64,000 bases of DNA from Lepisosteus oculatus (taxonomy: Eukaryota; Chordata; Actinopteri; Semionotiformes; Lepisosteidae): NCBI RefSeq assembly GCF_040954835.1, contig NC_090696.1, forward strand, positions 68,261,722 to 68,325,721, written 5' to 3'. The position numbers were made by a program, and so were the translations under genes. Positions 1 through 12,010 of this stretch are shown piece after piece. Numbering within the stretch: position 1 is the stretch's first letter; each line of letters opens with the position of its first letter. The notes beneath the pieces were generated by a model, which searched no databases, was not told the origin of the DNA, and saw nothing but the letters and a program-made list of their open reading frames with translations.

Positions 1-74
1 CTTCATTTATTAACTGGCTTGGTCCCCAAACACTTTTCTGATAGAGGCTCTGCACAAAATGTTGGATCTGCGTT

Positions 75-360
75 ACCTAGGACCCTGATGACTTGGTCAT
101 TAAAAATCCCACCGAACTGTTCATAAGACTGGGGGATGTTAATCCTGTGACAATGGCCTTAAACGATCTACCCCCCTACATCTCCTCCTGAATTGAACTG
201 GTGAAGTAATTCCTTGCTTCGCCAGCCAATCTGTCGTGCAGTGGGGCTGCTGGTACGGACTGGTTACCGCGAGTCACCCCGATGGGTGCTGCACTTCAGT
301 GGTGGATGTAATGTGTTCCCTTCCTATACATGAAGCTTTGGGTTGAAAGGAGCTAGACAA
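75..360 (+). mobile_element. Old, diverged copy of the 5S-type (Deu-like) SINE body, in an N4BP2 intron
   Basis: ACTTGGTCATTAAAAATCCC at 91-110 and a CTGCACTTCAGTGGTGGATG block near 289-308 match, in the same order, the better copies at 5268, 18310 and 21355. The 5S head is absent. The first 75 bases and 360-790 show no feature I can support. Confidence 0.6.
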
Positions 361-846
361 AGGGAAGCAGTAATTATTCATTACAAATACGTCCTCCACC
401 AACCACACCCTGGGACACATCTGGGTTTCCCTAAATGTTTCCAAGCCTGCGATATACCGTACGGAAAACTCAGCCTTCTGCAAAGTGTCCTGCATGACAT
501 GCAAGCACTGCTGCGCTGGGGATCTTGGTATTATCTTGGGTGTGTCAAAGATGTTCATGTTAATACACCCACAGCAAGCACCACCGAGGTACAATACGGA
601 GAATAGCAGCTCAACTGAAGCACACGGAACAAACAAAAGTTTCCATTTGTTTTTCCATCACACGATTGTAATGTTTTATTCATTTTTGTATCTTTGCAAA
701 TTTTGAATGTGCTTTTCCCCCCCCCCAAGCGCACTTCGCACATCGGTGCGGTTTTGTCAGGTCGCAGACTTTATGCTGCAGAAACACGCTTCAGTTCACC
801 CGCCCTGACTCTCCCAACTCAACACAAAGGAGCGAGTCCTCCTTAC

Positions 847-3227
847 CCGGGTCAATGCCCACAGATCCAAACAGGTCGCTGAGCTGGAAGGCCAGTTCAG
901 CGGGTAAGCGCAGCTCCAGGGTCTCGATATCAAGCGCCTGCTGCGTCCTCTCAGGTGGCTGCTTGGCCGGACTGTGTTCTTTCCTCACTTCAGGGGCCGG
1001 AACAGAACTAGGAGGAGCCAGGAGTGCCCCTGCCTCAGCCCATTCCTCCGGCACCGCCCCACAGCCCTCTGCCTCATCCAGCGCACCCAGGCCTGCGCCC
1101 AGATTTTCATGCAGATCTAGTATTTCATCCAGCTCGCTTGGATTCTGAGTCTTGGATTTGTCCTCCCTTTCACCTCCTCCCTCTGTTGGCTTCAGCTCGG
1201 GCGGCTGCTCACGGTCGCTGGGCTCAGCTGTGGACTGACCGACAGAATGCTCTACTGCCTCTGTGGGCAGCTCACTCGGGCAGCCCTCCACAACTTGTTG
1301 CCAGCCCCTTTCCCCATGACAGCCTTCATCCAGAAGCTCCAGAGAAGACGCAAGACCAGGACTCCCTTCATCCTTAGCATCTCCGACATCACTGCTAGTT
1401 ACCTCTGCCGGTGTTCTTGAATGCTGGTCACCAGGGACACTCTGAACGCTTGATTCATCCCACTGTGCGCAGGGCCAGGCATCAGAATCGGAACCTCCCA
1501 CGGACCACAGCTCAGGCTGTCTCCTCACCTGGTCGGGACACAGTATCTCATCTTCTTTGAAAAGCTGCTCACCGGAATCTAACAGCAAATTAGTGGTCCA
1601 CTCCATGTCCTGGTTGCATTTCTCGTACAGGTCCTTCAAGACGTCAAAGGACACCAATTTAAAGTGCTCACTGAGGATTTGTAGGTTTTTCAGCTTGTCT
1701 TCGGTGCTTAACTCGGTTTCTTCCACTTGCGTGCCTTTATCGTGCACAACCCTGTAGGGCACTTCCTGGCTCTCGAGACTCACCGCGGGCTTTGGCTGAA
1801 AGTTGGTGGAATTCCCCTGAAACACCACCAGCCCAGAAACATCCAAACCGTGTTTGTTGGCCTTCCAGAGCAGAGTGAAATCGTGTGGCATCGTCTGGGT
1901 CGAGATGCTAGCAGTGCTGTCTGGAGCAGCACTGTCAAACGGGGTCGCCCGAGGAGAATCTTTCGAGGACTCTGGAGAAGCGGGGCAGTTATTCGGAAAC
2001 GTCGGTGCCAATCTGCACATTTTTCCTCCTCTTCCGCTTTCCGTTGATTTTCGGTCTTGGCTATCCGCAGGCAGGCACTTGCTAGCTCCAGGTGGGGCTG
2101 TCTGATTTTGGCAAGAGATTTCAGAGTGGCAGTCCACAGAACTCCCAGTCTCCTCTGTTTCTCCGCTAGCTACATCTGTTTGACCTTCTTTTTCATCAGT
2201 TGTCCCAGTGTTGCTTTCCCCAGGTGCCCATAACTCAACTCTTGCCTGCTCCCGTGTGATTGGACTCTTCCCAGACTGTTCTACCAGCGGCGCACTGGTC
2301 AGCCAATCTGCAGCAGAGTCCAAAAGCTCTGGTCTCGTGTCGGCGACTGGCTGGGTGTAGACCGAGTTTGTCGCACCCACGTCAAGGACAGCATCGCCAC
2401 CTGGCTCTTCGGGGTGGGGGCTGGTTTCCAAACTCAAACTTTCAGAGTGGGAGTTCTGCGCAAAAGTCTCCAAATCCGGGGAACCTGGCGAGAGGGTGTG
2501 AGGGTTTCGGGTCCCGTCTGGCCCCGCCCGCAGGAGGTCCAGCAGATCCAGAAGCTCTTTCCCTTCTCCGCCTCTCTCTCTGGAGCTGTCAGACTCGTCA
2601 CTTGATTCCTGTGTCGCCGACGCCTTCTTCGGCCTTCGCCGCCGCTGTTCCAGTACCGGTCCCGAGGGCCAGTCCCCAACGAAACTTAACAGTTCTGGCC
2701 TGACACCCTGTCGATCGGGGGTACCTGCTAACCCGTTTCCTCGCTCGCTCCCGCGCGTCCCCTCAGCAGCATCACCGCCACCGCTCACATCGCCATTCCG
2801 CCCGCCCTGCCGGCTCCCTCTCTTCCGCCTCACTCTCTGTCTGATGGATTCGAAGAACGCCGTCGGAGGCTCGCGAGCATCCCACTCCACCACACCGGCG
2901 CCCCATCCCGTCTCAGCGCGCTTGTTGCCGACGGCCTGACTTCCACCTCCACCGGCCGACGACACGGCCGCCTCGGCTCCCGAGGCAGAGGCGTCTATCG
3001 GCCCCGGCGACCGCAGATCTGGGCCCATCGGGTCTTCCATCCGCGCACGGGCCTGGGGGCCGAGAGAATGGGCGGGCTCGCGCTGGCACAGGCCCTCTTC
3101 TTGGGCGGCTCCTTCTCCCGCGGCAGATGCTTCGGGTCGGGGGAGGGGCTGCAGGTCGCTTTCCCCTGAACTTTGTTCGGAGTGGCGCTCCTCCACAAGG
3201 TCAGGCCCCGCCTCCACTTTCGCGGCT
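847..3227 (-). CDS. N4BP2: N4BP2 coding exon 7, large acidic middle exon
   Basis: One 2.38-kb exon encoding about 793 residues. It is rich in Glu, Ser and Gly. It contains a GDWP motif followed by an LEQR tail ([19 protein letters not shown]) and a weaker copy ([18 protein letters not shown]), resembling repeated GDWP motifs of the human protein. It also has a helical [18 protein letters not shown] segment and ends [20 protein letters not shown] before donor CCGG|GTAAGG. The acceptor is an AAG/CAG tandem, so the exon could start at 3227 or 3230. Confidence 0.92.
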
Positions 3228-6200
3228 CTGCTTGACACGACACAGAAGGGGAAAGTCGTCAGGATGGCAATTTGGTTTTACCTTTGACGGTCAGGACCCG
3301 CCCAACCTGAACTATTGAAGGCCTCTGGTAAGTGCCGGAGTTGTGAATATCTGTATCCAACCCTAAGTGTTGCATTTGGCTTATTTGCGCAATTCATAGT
3401 AACAAATATTCGTCCTATCTGAAGTTTTCTGCCTGGTTATTACTTCATTTCAAAGCTGTCCTGAAGAAACCAGGAACGCATGCGGAGCGAAACGCTCAAC
3501 TTCAAACTCCTTTTTTTCTCCTAAAAACCAGAATTAATTCATACGATACAAACCGGAACTGCACCAGTTAAAATACTCACAATGTACCCAGGCTTCCAAT
3601 TCAGTGATTCACTCTGTAATTTCTTATTTTAATCTATTTTGATACTAAAACACTTTGATGCTGACATTAATTTAACACTACTTTAAAGAACATGGAAAGA
3701 AAAGATCAGATATCGCCTCGGCAAAGTGGTTTAATATTTACAGTTGCGATTTATGTACAGACTGCCGGTGTCTATGATGTGTTAAGTTGAACTACAGATT
3801 CTCCTATGTCTGCTGTGAATATGAGTAAAGGCATCATCTTAATCTCCTCTTTGACACTGTAAGGCTGTACTTCCGGCTACAACGATCATTTATTTGACAC
3901 TTCTTTCCAAACTGACTGACATCTGCACCCATCTATACGGTTGCGCTAAAGAAGGAAATCACAGTTTTGACTTCACTGTCCCAGCGAATACCCTTGAAGG
4001 GCACTATATAATCATAAGCCTGATATAGATGTAGCTGAATAATAATAAATGATCCGATTGAATCATCTAGTTTTGCAAAGCTATTGAAAGCATAAACACA
4101 ATACATTGTAGGTAGAAGTCTTAAACGCTTCACCACCTGGGTTTTGCCCCACTGACTACCATCTTGTACAAGTGACTAAAATATTTAGATGAAAGAAAAC
4201 GTGATAAAATGTAAGACTCTAAACCCCCAAGGAAAGCAATGGCCGATACCCTGGCTTCTTCCAAGAAATGGCTGGACGACTCTGGATCCTACTCGGATCA
4301 TAAATCCACTCCCTTTCCAAGCCGCGAATCCAGTACAGGATGGCGAGGGGGAGGTGTGGGCACCAGGCAGGATACACCCTGGATGGAACGCCAGTCCATG
4401 GATAGATCGATTGCGTCCAATTACCTGGCTGATCAGTTGCAACCCAACAAGCAAGAACAGCCAGATGACCTCCCTTCCTTTCCAGCCCTTCGTGCCTTTT
4501 CTGGATAACTGCAACACAAATAATCCAGCCAAAAAGGGAAAGCACTCACTCAGGAACGGAGGTCTCTTCCTGGGAGAGAGGCACACTGTTTCTCTCTTCC
4601 TCTCCACTGGGAGGTTCAGAGCCCATGATGGTCTGCACAGTGACGTAGCGCTCGTAGTGCTCCAGCATCCATTTGATCTTCTCCTTTTTCACCCCGTGCT
4701 TGGTGCGTCTAAAAAACAACGCAGAAATGACAGGAGGACACAGCAGGCTACAGGTCTCTAGCTAAAGCAACTCTCAATGAAGAGCTCGGCAAAGTCAGGT
4801 CTGCAAGCACCGAAGTTCGAGTCAATCACCTTTTTGGTGTTTTTAATTATAGCCCAGATGTTATAATTATCCATGTTGTTATGGAACTATGGATGTTCAA
4901 TTCCTACTGCATGCTGCTGGAACTGGAGCACCTGTCTGTTCAGTTTCTCAGCTACAACTGTCAATAAGAGGAGACAAAATGACCCAAACCGAAGCGTTAA
5001 CCAGGCTTGACGATGCGTGGAAATGTTTAGGCATCAGACATTGCCAACAGGGGATCGCTCGTAAAAATCCGAATGTGGCCTGCATAGTTTACTAATCTGC
5101 TGCACATAACAAATGGATAAACCTCCAGAAAGGTCCAGATCACACAACAAAACTGCAGTTTCACCGATGCTCGTATTTAATATTGGGGACTGTATTTGCA
5201 TCTAATTTATCGAGGTCAGTATTCGATATCTGATGCTTGAGTCAAATTTAAGTCAAGTGATCTTGACTTCGGATGAAATGTAAAACCGAGGTCCTGACTC
5301 TCTTTGGTCATTAAAAATCCCGGTGTGCTTCTCGAAAAAAGTAGGGGTGTAACCCCGACATCCTGTCCAAATTTCCCATTGGCCCTTACCAATCATGGCC
5401 TCCTAATAATCCCCATCTATGAATTGGCTTCATTACTCTGCTCTCCTCCCCACTGAGAGCTGGTGTGTGGTGAGAGTACTGGTGCACTGTGGCTGCCGTC
5501 GCATCATCCAGGTGGGGCTGCACATTGGTGGTTGTGGAGGGGATCCCCATTACCCGTAAAGCGCTTTGAGTGGAGTGTCCAGAAAAGCGCTATATAAGTG
5601 TAAGAAATTATTCTGATAATTATTAAGTGTAAGTCTGTGTCTGCGTGTCTATGGTGCAGGAGAAAAAAAAGGCTTCACCTTTCTAACTCTCGTGGCTTGG
5701 TCTTCCACCAGTTGTCTGGCTCCCGGAACATGACTCTGTATTTGTACCGGAGAGCCTGGGAAACAGAGCACACATGCCCGGCACTTCAGACCACAGCTTC
5801 CATAAATAATAAGATTTTACGAACAAAGCATACAATTCACTGCAAAATACTTCTAACAGTCCTAATACCAGAGGGGATTTGTAAAGAGAGGTGCCGGCTA
5901 CTCTAAGTGCCTCTCTGAATAGTGTTTTTAACTGTGTTTTAGCCTCTCAGATATTGGGAAAAACAGGAGGAAGAGTCTCTTCCATTGCTAAGACGAAGTT
6001 CCCTGACTCTACTCTTATTAATCCACACTTCAGTTCAGTGACAACTGCTTCTGATGGTGGATCTTACACTCTGACACAGTGAATCACAGAACCTCACAGG
6101 GTTTTTTTGTTCATTGTTGACACTTGTTTAGTTCATCCAATTCCCTTTCCCATGATGCATCAAACTACTGTATTTATTATACAGCCAGAAATGTAATGTA

Positions 6201-9200
6201 AGGCACTGCACCACAAAAGGAGCAACTGCATGTAGTTCACGTAGGGGGCTGCATCAGCATGCGCAGGCTGCAAAGGAACAGGTTTATTCCATGCTGAAGG
6301 AAAAAGAGACACAACGTTTCGGATGTGAAGAAGAAGGACATCTGAAAAAGGCTCCACAGCTGAAACATCTTGTCTATTTTTTTCCCCTTTCAGCCTGGAA
6401 TAAACCCTTACCAGCAATTGCATGCAGTTGCTCGTAAACGTTTTGCCATTTAACACTGCAGTCTGTGTTGTCCAAGCAAATTCAACCTCTGTAACGAGAA
6501 CACCCAATGAACAGTCATGTGTTGTTGAGCACTAGGTTTCACAAAGCTTGGACTGCCTTACAGAAAAGCAGAAGATGCTGTAAAGCACGGGCAGATCCTC
6601 GAGAGTATTAGCAAGAGAGGTGATCTTCTTGCTTTTCAGCTCCAAAGCATTCTGGTAGACACACACGACACTAACCATAGCAACATACGGTTTCATTTCC
6701 CAACCTTGCATGTTCGTGTTATCAATTATGATTGGAGAGACTCCCTTTTCAAACGTTTCTTTGGCTGTAAAGAGGAAGAAAAGGAAAGGGATAAAAAAAA
6801 AATCAGTTTCTTGCAACAAAAATCAGTAAGAGGTGTTTGTAGCCATAGAGAAGCACTATGGCTTAGCATATGCAGCTAAACTGGGATGACAATATATTAA
6901 AACCTATGATCTGTCAAATACGACAAACGAATGACTTCTAATCCTTGTCAATACACATATGACATGTGTATGGTATATGATTTCACCTGAGGAAAGCTTG
7001 ATCCAAATCACCAGTAAGAGAGTGGTCACCCTAGGCTGAGATGCTAGAGTAAAAGCATCATTCAGCACCATGGTACGATTTAGCTAAACAGGGATCTTTA
7101 AAACACTGGGGAGCAACATGAACTGTGTGGAGTCAAAAACCGCTGCAAGAGTGCAATTAAAAGTGGAAAAAAAGCACATCTAATTGAATACTAAGTATCT
7201 CTTACAGATTAATCGGGGGTACCTTTTTAAGGCAGTAAAGGGAATGCCTTAGTGGGTAACAATTCCAATATTCAATGTGTTGACATGCACGAAATAACAG
7301 GAAAACAGCCTGTGAAATTGGGATTTCTAATACCACCTTGTTATAAACGGCAGTGAACCTTATACAATTTATTTTACATGTACAACAAAGGTTTGCAGTA
7401 CTTTTGTACTATTTTGAACTGTCTGGTCTCCAAGGACCACACATGGCTCACTACTGCTTTAAATCATCCTGGGAACCTCAGCGGTCACCTTCCACCACTT
7501 CGACTGAAATGAAAAGACTTCTGTGGTGACCAAGGACCTGAATTGGAGAACTTCTGCCAGCCTTTTCTCCTTCAAAACCGTTTTACTGCACAGCGACAAT
7601 TCTCGCAAACTTTTTTTCAGTTTACCTTAAGTACTCCCCGTTTCAAGGGCCGCTGGCTTGACCGCTCTCGACTGGTGGGGCAGAATGGGAAAAAAATTAT
7701 CCTAGCAACTGCCGGCACGGCTTTAACAACCCCTCGCTTGTTAGCTCAGATCTGGGAATATGATCAAATAAAAATGGCAGCTCCCGATTCCCCACGCTCC
7801 CACTGCGCGGCGTGAGACACTGGGCCCCTCCTGGCCAGGTCGTCGGTGCGAGTCACAGTTTGTCCGCACCGAGCCATATCGCACGGAAGACCGGCGTCCG
7901 CTTTTACCTTGTCTGTGGTTCCACTCGTGCGCCTTCTCCAAGGAGGAGGAGTTGAACCTGTAACCTCCGTTGCGGCAGAAGTAGTCATCGGTGCTCAAGA
8001 CGACACCCCCGGGGTTCTGTTCTAGAAGGTTCCTGGACACAATAACGCCACAACACTGCTCACTCAGGAGGAGGTGGAACAACAGCACCGGCACACTCGG
8101 GTGATTTTCTAGTGACCAAGGCCAAAGCAACGCATCAAATTACTTCGTGTCCCGAAGCGTTGCACAGCTTAATCTCTTCTGGTACTGATTTTTTTTTTTT
8201 GTTGCTTCTTAGCTTGAAGATTTTAACTAAAGGGAGTACAGTTAAAGACTACGCACATGATGAACAGGACAGATTGAATCAATCACTCCTGAAGAAGGCT
8301 CCACGGCCGAAACGTTGTGTTCTCTTTCTTCTTTTTTTTCAGCATGGAATAAACCTATTACTTGTTCAGATTGAATCAATTGCATTTATGTTCTCGCATC
8401 AAGACACAAGTGGCAAACTGCTTTATATTGTGCTCAGTAGTCAAGTAAGTCTTAAACAACATTTTAACTCAAGAGAATGATTTGCCTGCTCACTATGGGA
8501 TGTGCTCTTAGAGACTAGTGAACTACTGTATGCCGAAAGTACCATTTTAAATAATGTTAAACACTTTATGGTTTGAAGTTTTGGTTTTGTATAGACAAAA
8601 TAAGCAGTGCTCATATACTGTAGGCCTGTAGGGAGGTGATCTCTAGCCTGTGACCTCCTTGATTCTGCGGTCTATTGTCACTGCCCACTGAAAATCTTCC
8701 CTTCCTCTTATTTGAAGACCAAATACTGACCTCATCGACTTTATCTACTAGCATGAGTGTCAGGTCCCAACAGGTCACAAAGAGCAAAAAAAAGAGTGTT
8801 GTACAGAAACCCATCTCCCAATGTTGACTGAAGAATGCACTGGCTTTATTTTGAAAAACTTGTTTCAATAATGAGAAATTAGGCATTGTGTCTAATTTCT
8901 TAGGGCATTAGGCATCGTCCCTGGAAATACCTGTGGGCCTACAGTTCTGTCCTTATCTCATCACACCGTAATTTCCACTTATCTCCTGCCACTCGACACC
9001 CTTGGTCTCTGTGCTCAGCTGAAAAGACTGTTTTTCAGAAAAAAATTCAGACGACACCCTGTTGGGTGGTGTGAGCAATATGTGTGTTAGTGCGGCCTGG
9101 AAAGGATTATGAGACGATACAGATGGTTTTCTTTGGATCAAGGATCACAATGACCCCGACTGAAGAGACTGGCACAGGACAATCCCTGCGCACACGCCTT

Positions 9201-11869
9201 TGCAAAGCTAAGCAATTTATCGGAATGAAACAATTCTCCAAACGTGCGAGCTGACCCGGCCGCACACCTCCGCGCTAGCAGTACCTGGCCAAGGTGGACT
9301 TTCCGGACCCGGGCGCACCCCTCAGCAGGACGAGAACCCGGCCCACCAGGACCGGTATCTTCCCAGAGCCGTGCAGTGGAGGCCGGGGCGGCGCCGGCAG
9401 GGCCCGGGATGCTGGGATAGGGGCGGGCGGTCTGAAGGGAGGCGCCCGGCCGCCGGCTCCCGGGTCGGAACCGGGCCTCCAGTGCCCCGGATCGGCCGCC
9501 AGGGGGGTGACGAAGGCGGGAGCTCTGCTGCGCGGCTGGAACTCCGGGGCCTGGGTGTTCCAGATCACGGGCGCGGCCGGCGACCTCAGGGACCGGTCCG
9601 CAGCGCGGGTCTCCGAGCCGTGGCCCGTCCCCTGCTCCGCCTCCCCCAGCTCGCTCCCATTCGGGCTGCTGCCCTCCCCACCACCAGCAGGGGGCGCGCG
9701 AGGAGGTCTGGAGCTCTTGTACGCCTGGAAGGCAGAGGGTCTCCCGCTATCCCCCAAGTCCAGCGCCGCTTGCCTGCTGCTCTCAGGCTCCAGCGCCAGG
9801 TGGCTGAAGTCGAGGAAAGTGGTCTCTCCGGGGCAATACCCTGCCCCGGTTAAACTCAGCCCGCTCGCTGGGGAACAGCTTGGCACAAGCTCTTGCTGCT
9901 TGGGGCCCTTGCCCCTGTCTTGCTGCCATTCTGGGGTGGACCTGCTGGCCGTGCCGGACATGATCGGCCCCGGATGCTCGCTGCTGACACCCGAATCCTC
10001 GGCAGGCTGGACAGCGCCGTCGAACGGCTCCTTCGCCAGAGCCCGGAACTCACTGTCTATCAGCTCGTCAAAGTCCTCGGTCAGGTGCGTCCCGATCGCG
10101 TCCAGGTCCCGCAGGCTGGCCTGTGAGGCGGCGGCGGTGGCGACGGTGGGGGGGCTCGTCTCCACGGCTCGGGAGGCGTGGGCCCCAGCTGGGGGGCCGG
10201 GAGGTAAAAGCGCCGTGGTGGACTCGAAGCCCAGGGGGCAGCAGGCAGGGGAAGCCCCCTCCGCGGCGGTAGACAGCATGAGGAGGGAGTCCATCGCCGC
10301 TTCAGCTGGGAAACAGGGGAACAGGAGGAGTCAGCCTTGTTAACCGTTTGGGTAACAGCAGCAGCAATAGTGTTCTTACGTAGGTTATTCGGTGCTCGGC
10401 TGGGGTACAAAAGAGTAATGCAGGGCGATTTTCTAGACCATGGGAGCAAATCGTAAGGCTTTATGTGTAAAGTAATAAGAATTTCATTTCACACATTTTT
10501 TCCCTTATGAACATGAATCAAGGAATGGCCGTATTATCCCTTCAATAACTTGATCTCTGTACATGCAACCTGTAAGTATCACCTTTTGCCTATATAATTC
10601 GCAATCCTCTGTGCCACTGAGCTATGCATGTTGACAGGAGTTTAGTATGGACCCAGGCATATTTGCATGGATTTTAACATTTGGCAAAATATAAAGGTGT
10701 TATTTAACTCGGAAAAGACACCTTCATGCTTCATCTGAGTGGAAATAACATTGTTCCCCGCGGAAGACCCTAAAATAGCTAGGGGGTTGTGCTTTTGAAA
10801 TGTCTTCATTTTTATGTAAAAAAATAATATTATCTAGAAACGCACAATGTTATTATCTTGTAACTGTACCAATTTTTAAATTGTATGTAAAAAACATATA
10901 ACTATTATTGAAAACTACTATTTGAAACAAAGTATCGGTCCGTCAAAAAAAAGCAACACCGACAACTTCCCATAAGATGGTTGATTATATACAGCTGATA
11001 GGGACTGACCTGATCCCTGGTGTTAACACCTCAACTGAACAAGCAAGCACCTGTTTCTCAATTCGCCGATTTCAGCATTCCTGACACTGACCGATAAACT
11101 GCGGGACAACAGCCTGAAATATGTGATTTGAAGACATGCAACATGTCCCACTGATTTAATGTCAAACGCAACAGTTGGGATAAATACAGTAATACCCCAC
11201 ATCTCAAACAACGTGGACAGTCCACTCATAATTTTCCGTTCCCGAAAAACAGTGCACGGCTATTGCAAAGTGGGACAACCTGAAACTCTCTTGGATGGGA
11301 CAACTTAAAACTATCGTTACTGTGCTGTTGTGGGTTGAATTTGACCATTTGACCAGATAAATCTGAGAATACTCAGATGTGGTCATGAAGCGTGCATGTC
11401 CGTGCGAGCTTTAGCGAAACTTGAAGTCTGCCGAGACGATTTATATATATATAAAAAAAACATCTACTGCCGGATTGTAAGACTTGTTTACATTGCAGTG
11501 CGGGGCACTGCTGTCAGAGGGTGGAGGGCAGCACCGGTTAGGCCCCGTCCGGGCCCTCAGCCTCGATTTCCAGGGCATGTGCGGCTCTCCCGTGGGGGAG
11601 CCTGGGTGCGCGGACGTGCCCAGCGAGGCGCCGCGCTCACCTTGGAAATCGCACTCGGACAGAACGATATAAATGACTTCGGGGTCCAGGTGCCAAAACA
11701 TCTCCCTCATGCGGTTCAGGATTTCTTCTCTGCCCGAGCTGGAGCTGGGGGGCTCCGTGCCAAACCTCCGCGACATCGCTCCGTCTTTCCCCGTAACGCT
11801 GCCGCCTTCGCCGGCGCTCGGGTTCGGCACCCTGGCCGGGCTCTGGGCGCTTTTCTTCTTCCGAGGCAT
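847..11869 (-). CDS. N4BP2: N4BP2, NEDD4-binding protein 2 (5' part, seven coding exons, 3' end outside the window)
   Basis: Joining 11869-11641, 10305-9285, 8032-7908, 6764-6676, 5755-5679, 4708-4550 and 3227-847 on the minus strand gives one open frame of about 1,360 residues. The start is the ATG at 11869-11867 (MPRKKK, A at -3), which matches the basic N-terminus of the family. Domains in order: a CUE domain near residues 40-76 and beyond ([15 protein letters not shown]); a disordered Pro/Ser-rich stretch; a P-loop kinase with Walker A GAPGSGKS at about 406-413, followed by LSTDDYF and [18 protein letters not shown]; then a long acidic region with a GDWP motif and a helical [18 protein letters not shown] segment. 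Family knowledge: N4BP2 has 5'-polynucleotide kinase and nicking activities and binds NEDD4 and BCL3. Human N4BP2 is about 1,770 residues, so the DUF1771/Smr C-terminus should lie before position 1. The gene is divergent from PDS5A. Confidence 0.95.
3231..4549. other. N4BP2: N4BP2 intron 6
   Basis: This stretch is mostly unrecognised AT-rich intron. Part of an L2/SINE tail-like sequence (GGATACACCCTGGATGGAAC) at about 4368 is just inside the range, and related text recurs near 18860 and 22000. No coding exon could be supported between exons 6 and 7. Confidence 0.5.
4550..4708 (-). CDS. N4BP2: N4BP2 coding exon 6 (end of kinase domain)
   Basis: Residues 514-566: [19 protein letters not shown] then [10 protein letters not shown], the lid/C-terminal part of the kinase, followed by an acidic tail. 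The acceptor is TTTTTTAG|ACGC. The donor is CCTGA|GTGAGT. Without splicing the frame meets TGA at once, which supports this donor. Confidence 0.91.
5268..5625 (+). mobile_element. 5'-truncated 5S-type SINE (Deu-SINE-like) copy
   Basis: It matches the element at 21355 from the AAAACCGAGGTCCTGACTCT block through GGTGGGGCTGCACATTGGTG and the AGCGCTATATAAGTGTAAG tail, ending in an A/T-rich repeat. The 5S-like head is missing. It lies in the N4BP2 intron just before exon 5, in the opposite orientation to the gene. Confidence 0.85.
5679..5755 (-). CDS. N4BP2: N4BP2 coding exon 5 (kinase domain)
   Basis: Residues 489-513 plus two bases: [18 protein letters not shown] then TKPRELE. The FREPDxWWK motif is conserved in N4BP2. 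The acceptor is TTTCCCAG|GCTCTC and the donor GAAAG|GTGAAG. The exon is 77 bp. Confidence 0.93.
6280..6408. repeat. Inverted repeat of a short interspersed repeat
   Basis: The left arm 6280-6322 (GGTTTATTCCATGCTGAAGG ...) is the imperfect reverse complement of the right arm 6360-6408 (... CAGCCTGGAATAAACCC). Both arms match the single copy at 8288-8356. The arms are about 45 bp with a short spacer. Confidence 0.75.
6676..6764 (-). CDS. N4BP2: N4BP2 coding exon 4 (kinase core)
   Basis: Residues 459-488: [18 protein letters not shown] then [18 protein letters not shown] is the conserved Walker B-like strand of the family. The acceptor is TTTACAG|CCAAAG and the donor ATG|GTTAGT. Confidence 0.94.
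7908..8032 (-). CDS. N4BP2: N4BP2 coding exon 3 (kinase core)
   Basis: Residues 417-458. The acceptor is TGTCCAG|GAACC and the peptide is [18 protein letters not shown] followed by AHEWNHRQ. This is the LSTDDYF block that follows the P-loop in N4BP2-type kinases. The donor is CAAG|GTAAAA. Confidence 0.94.
8288..8356 (+). repeat. Single copy of the GGCTCCACGGCCGAAACG repeat
   Basis: GAAGAAGGCTCCACGGCCGA runs into AACGTTGTG, a pyrimidine tract and CAGCATGGAATAAACC. It is the same unit as the inverted pair at 6280-6408. It lies in the N4BP2 intron between exons 2 and 3. Confidence 0.7.
9285..10305 (-). CDS. N4BP2: N4BP2 coding exon 2 (CUE end, disordered region, P-loop)
   Basis: The acceptor is TTTCCCAG|CTGAAG, giving [11 protein letters not shown], the end of the CUE domain. 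A GC-rich, Pro/Ser/Ala-rich disordered stretch of about 300 residues follows. The exon ends at [16 protein letters not shown], the Walker A motif, with donor GCCAG|GTACTG. An acidic [16 protein letters not shown] segment matches the family pattern. Confidence 0.93.
11641..11869 (-). CDS. N4BP2: N4BP2 coding exon 1
   Basis: Residues 1-76 plus one base. It opens with [15 protein letters not shown] and carries the first CUE helices ([20 protein letters not shown]). The donor reads CAAG|GTGAGC on the minus strand. Confidence 0.93.
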
Positions 11870-12010
11870 TTTCCGGGCGCACAATGCTAACTTTCACTCC
11901 TTCTGGGTTGCACGGCAGCGGAGGCCATCAACACCACGATCAAAACAAGCGTGTGGCCTGAAACCAGACGTGCGCTTCGACTAGAGCGCGCCTAGCGGGG
12001 AGGTGTGAGC
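11870..12010 (-). promoter_or_regulatory. N4BP2: Likely N4BP2 5' UTR/promoter edge (CpG-rich)
   Basis: A CpG-rich block surrounds coding exon 1 (about 11490-12010) and ends here, where composition drops back to AT-rich. CpG-rich start regions are typical of housekeeping vertebrate genes. No TATA box was identified. The transcription start is inferred. Confidence 0.5.

Noticed and set aside
274..636. Minus-strand open frame of 120 codons, considered as N4BP2 exon 8.
   Set aside because: It lacks the conserved sequence expected after GSVGIDPG and overlaps a decayed SINE. The next N4BP2 exon is probably outside the window.
4189..4761. A 190-codon plus-strand open frame.
   Set aside because: It is antisense to N4BP2 exon 6 and runs into a repeat-like tail. 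No recognisable protein features.
7741..8130. The full 129-codon minus-strand frame as a single exon.
   Set aside because: Only 7908-8032 is coding. The rest lies beyond clear splice sites and does not resemble N4BP2.
9294..10343. A 349-codon plus-strand open frame opposite N4BP2 exon 2.
   Set aside because: It is exactly antisense to a GC-rich coding exon with known family motifs. GC-rich codons leave few stops on the opposite strand. Its sequence shows no domain.
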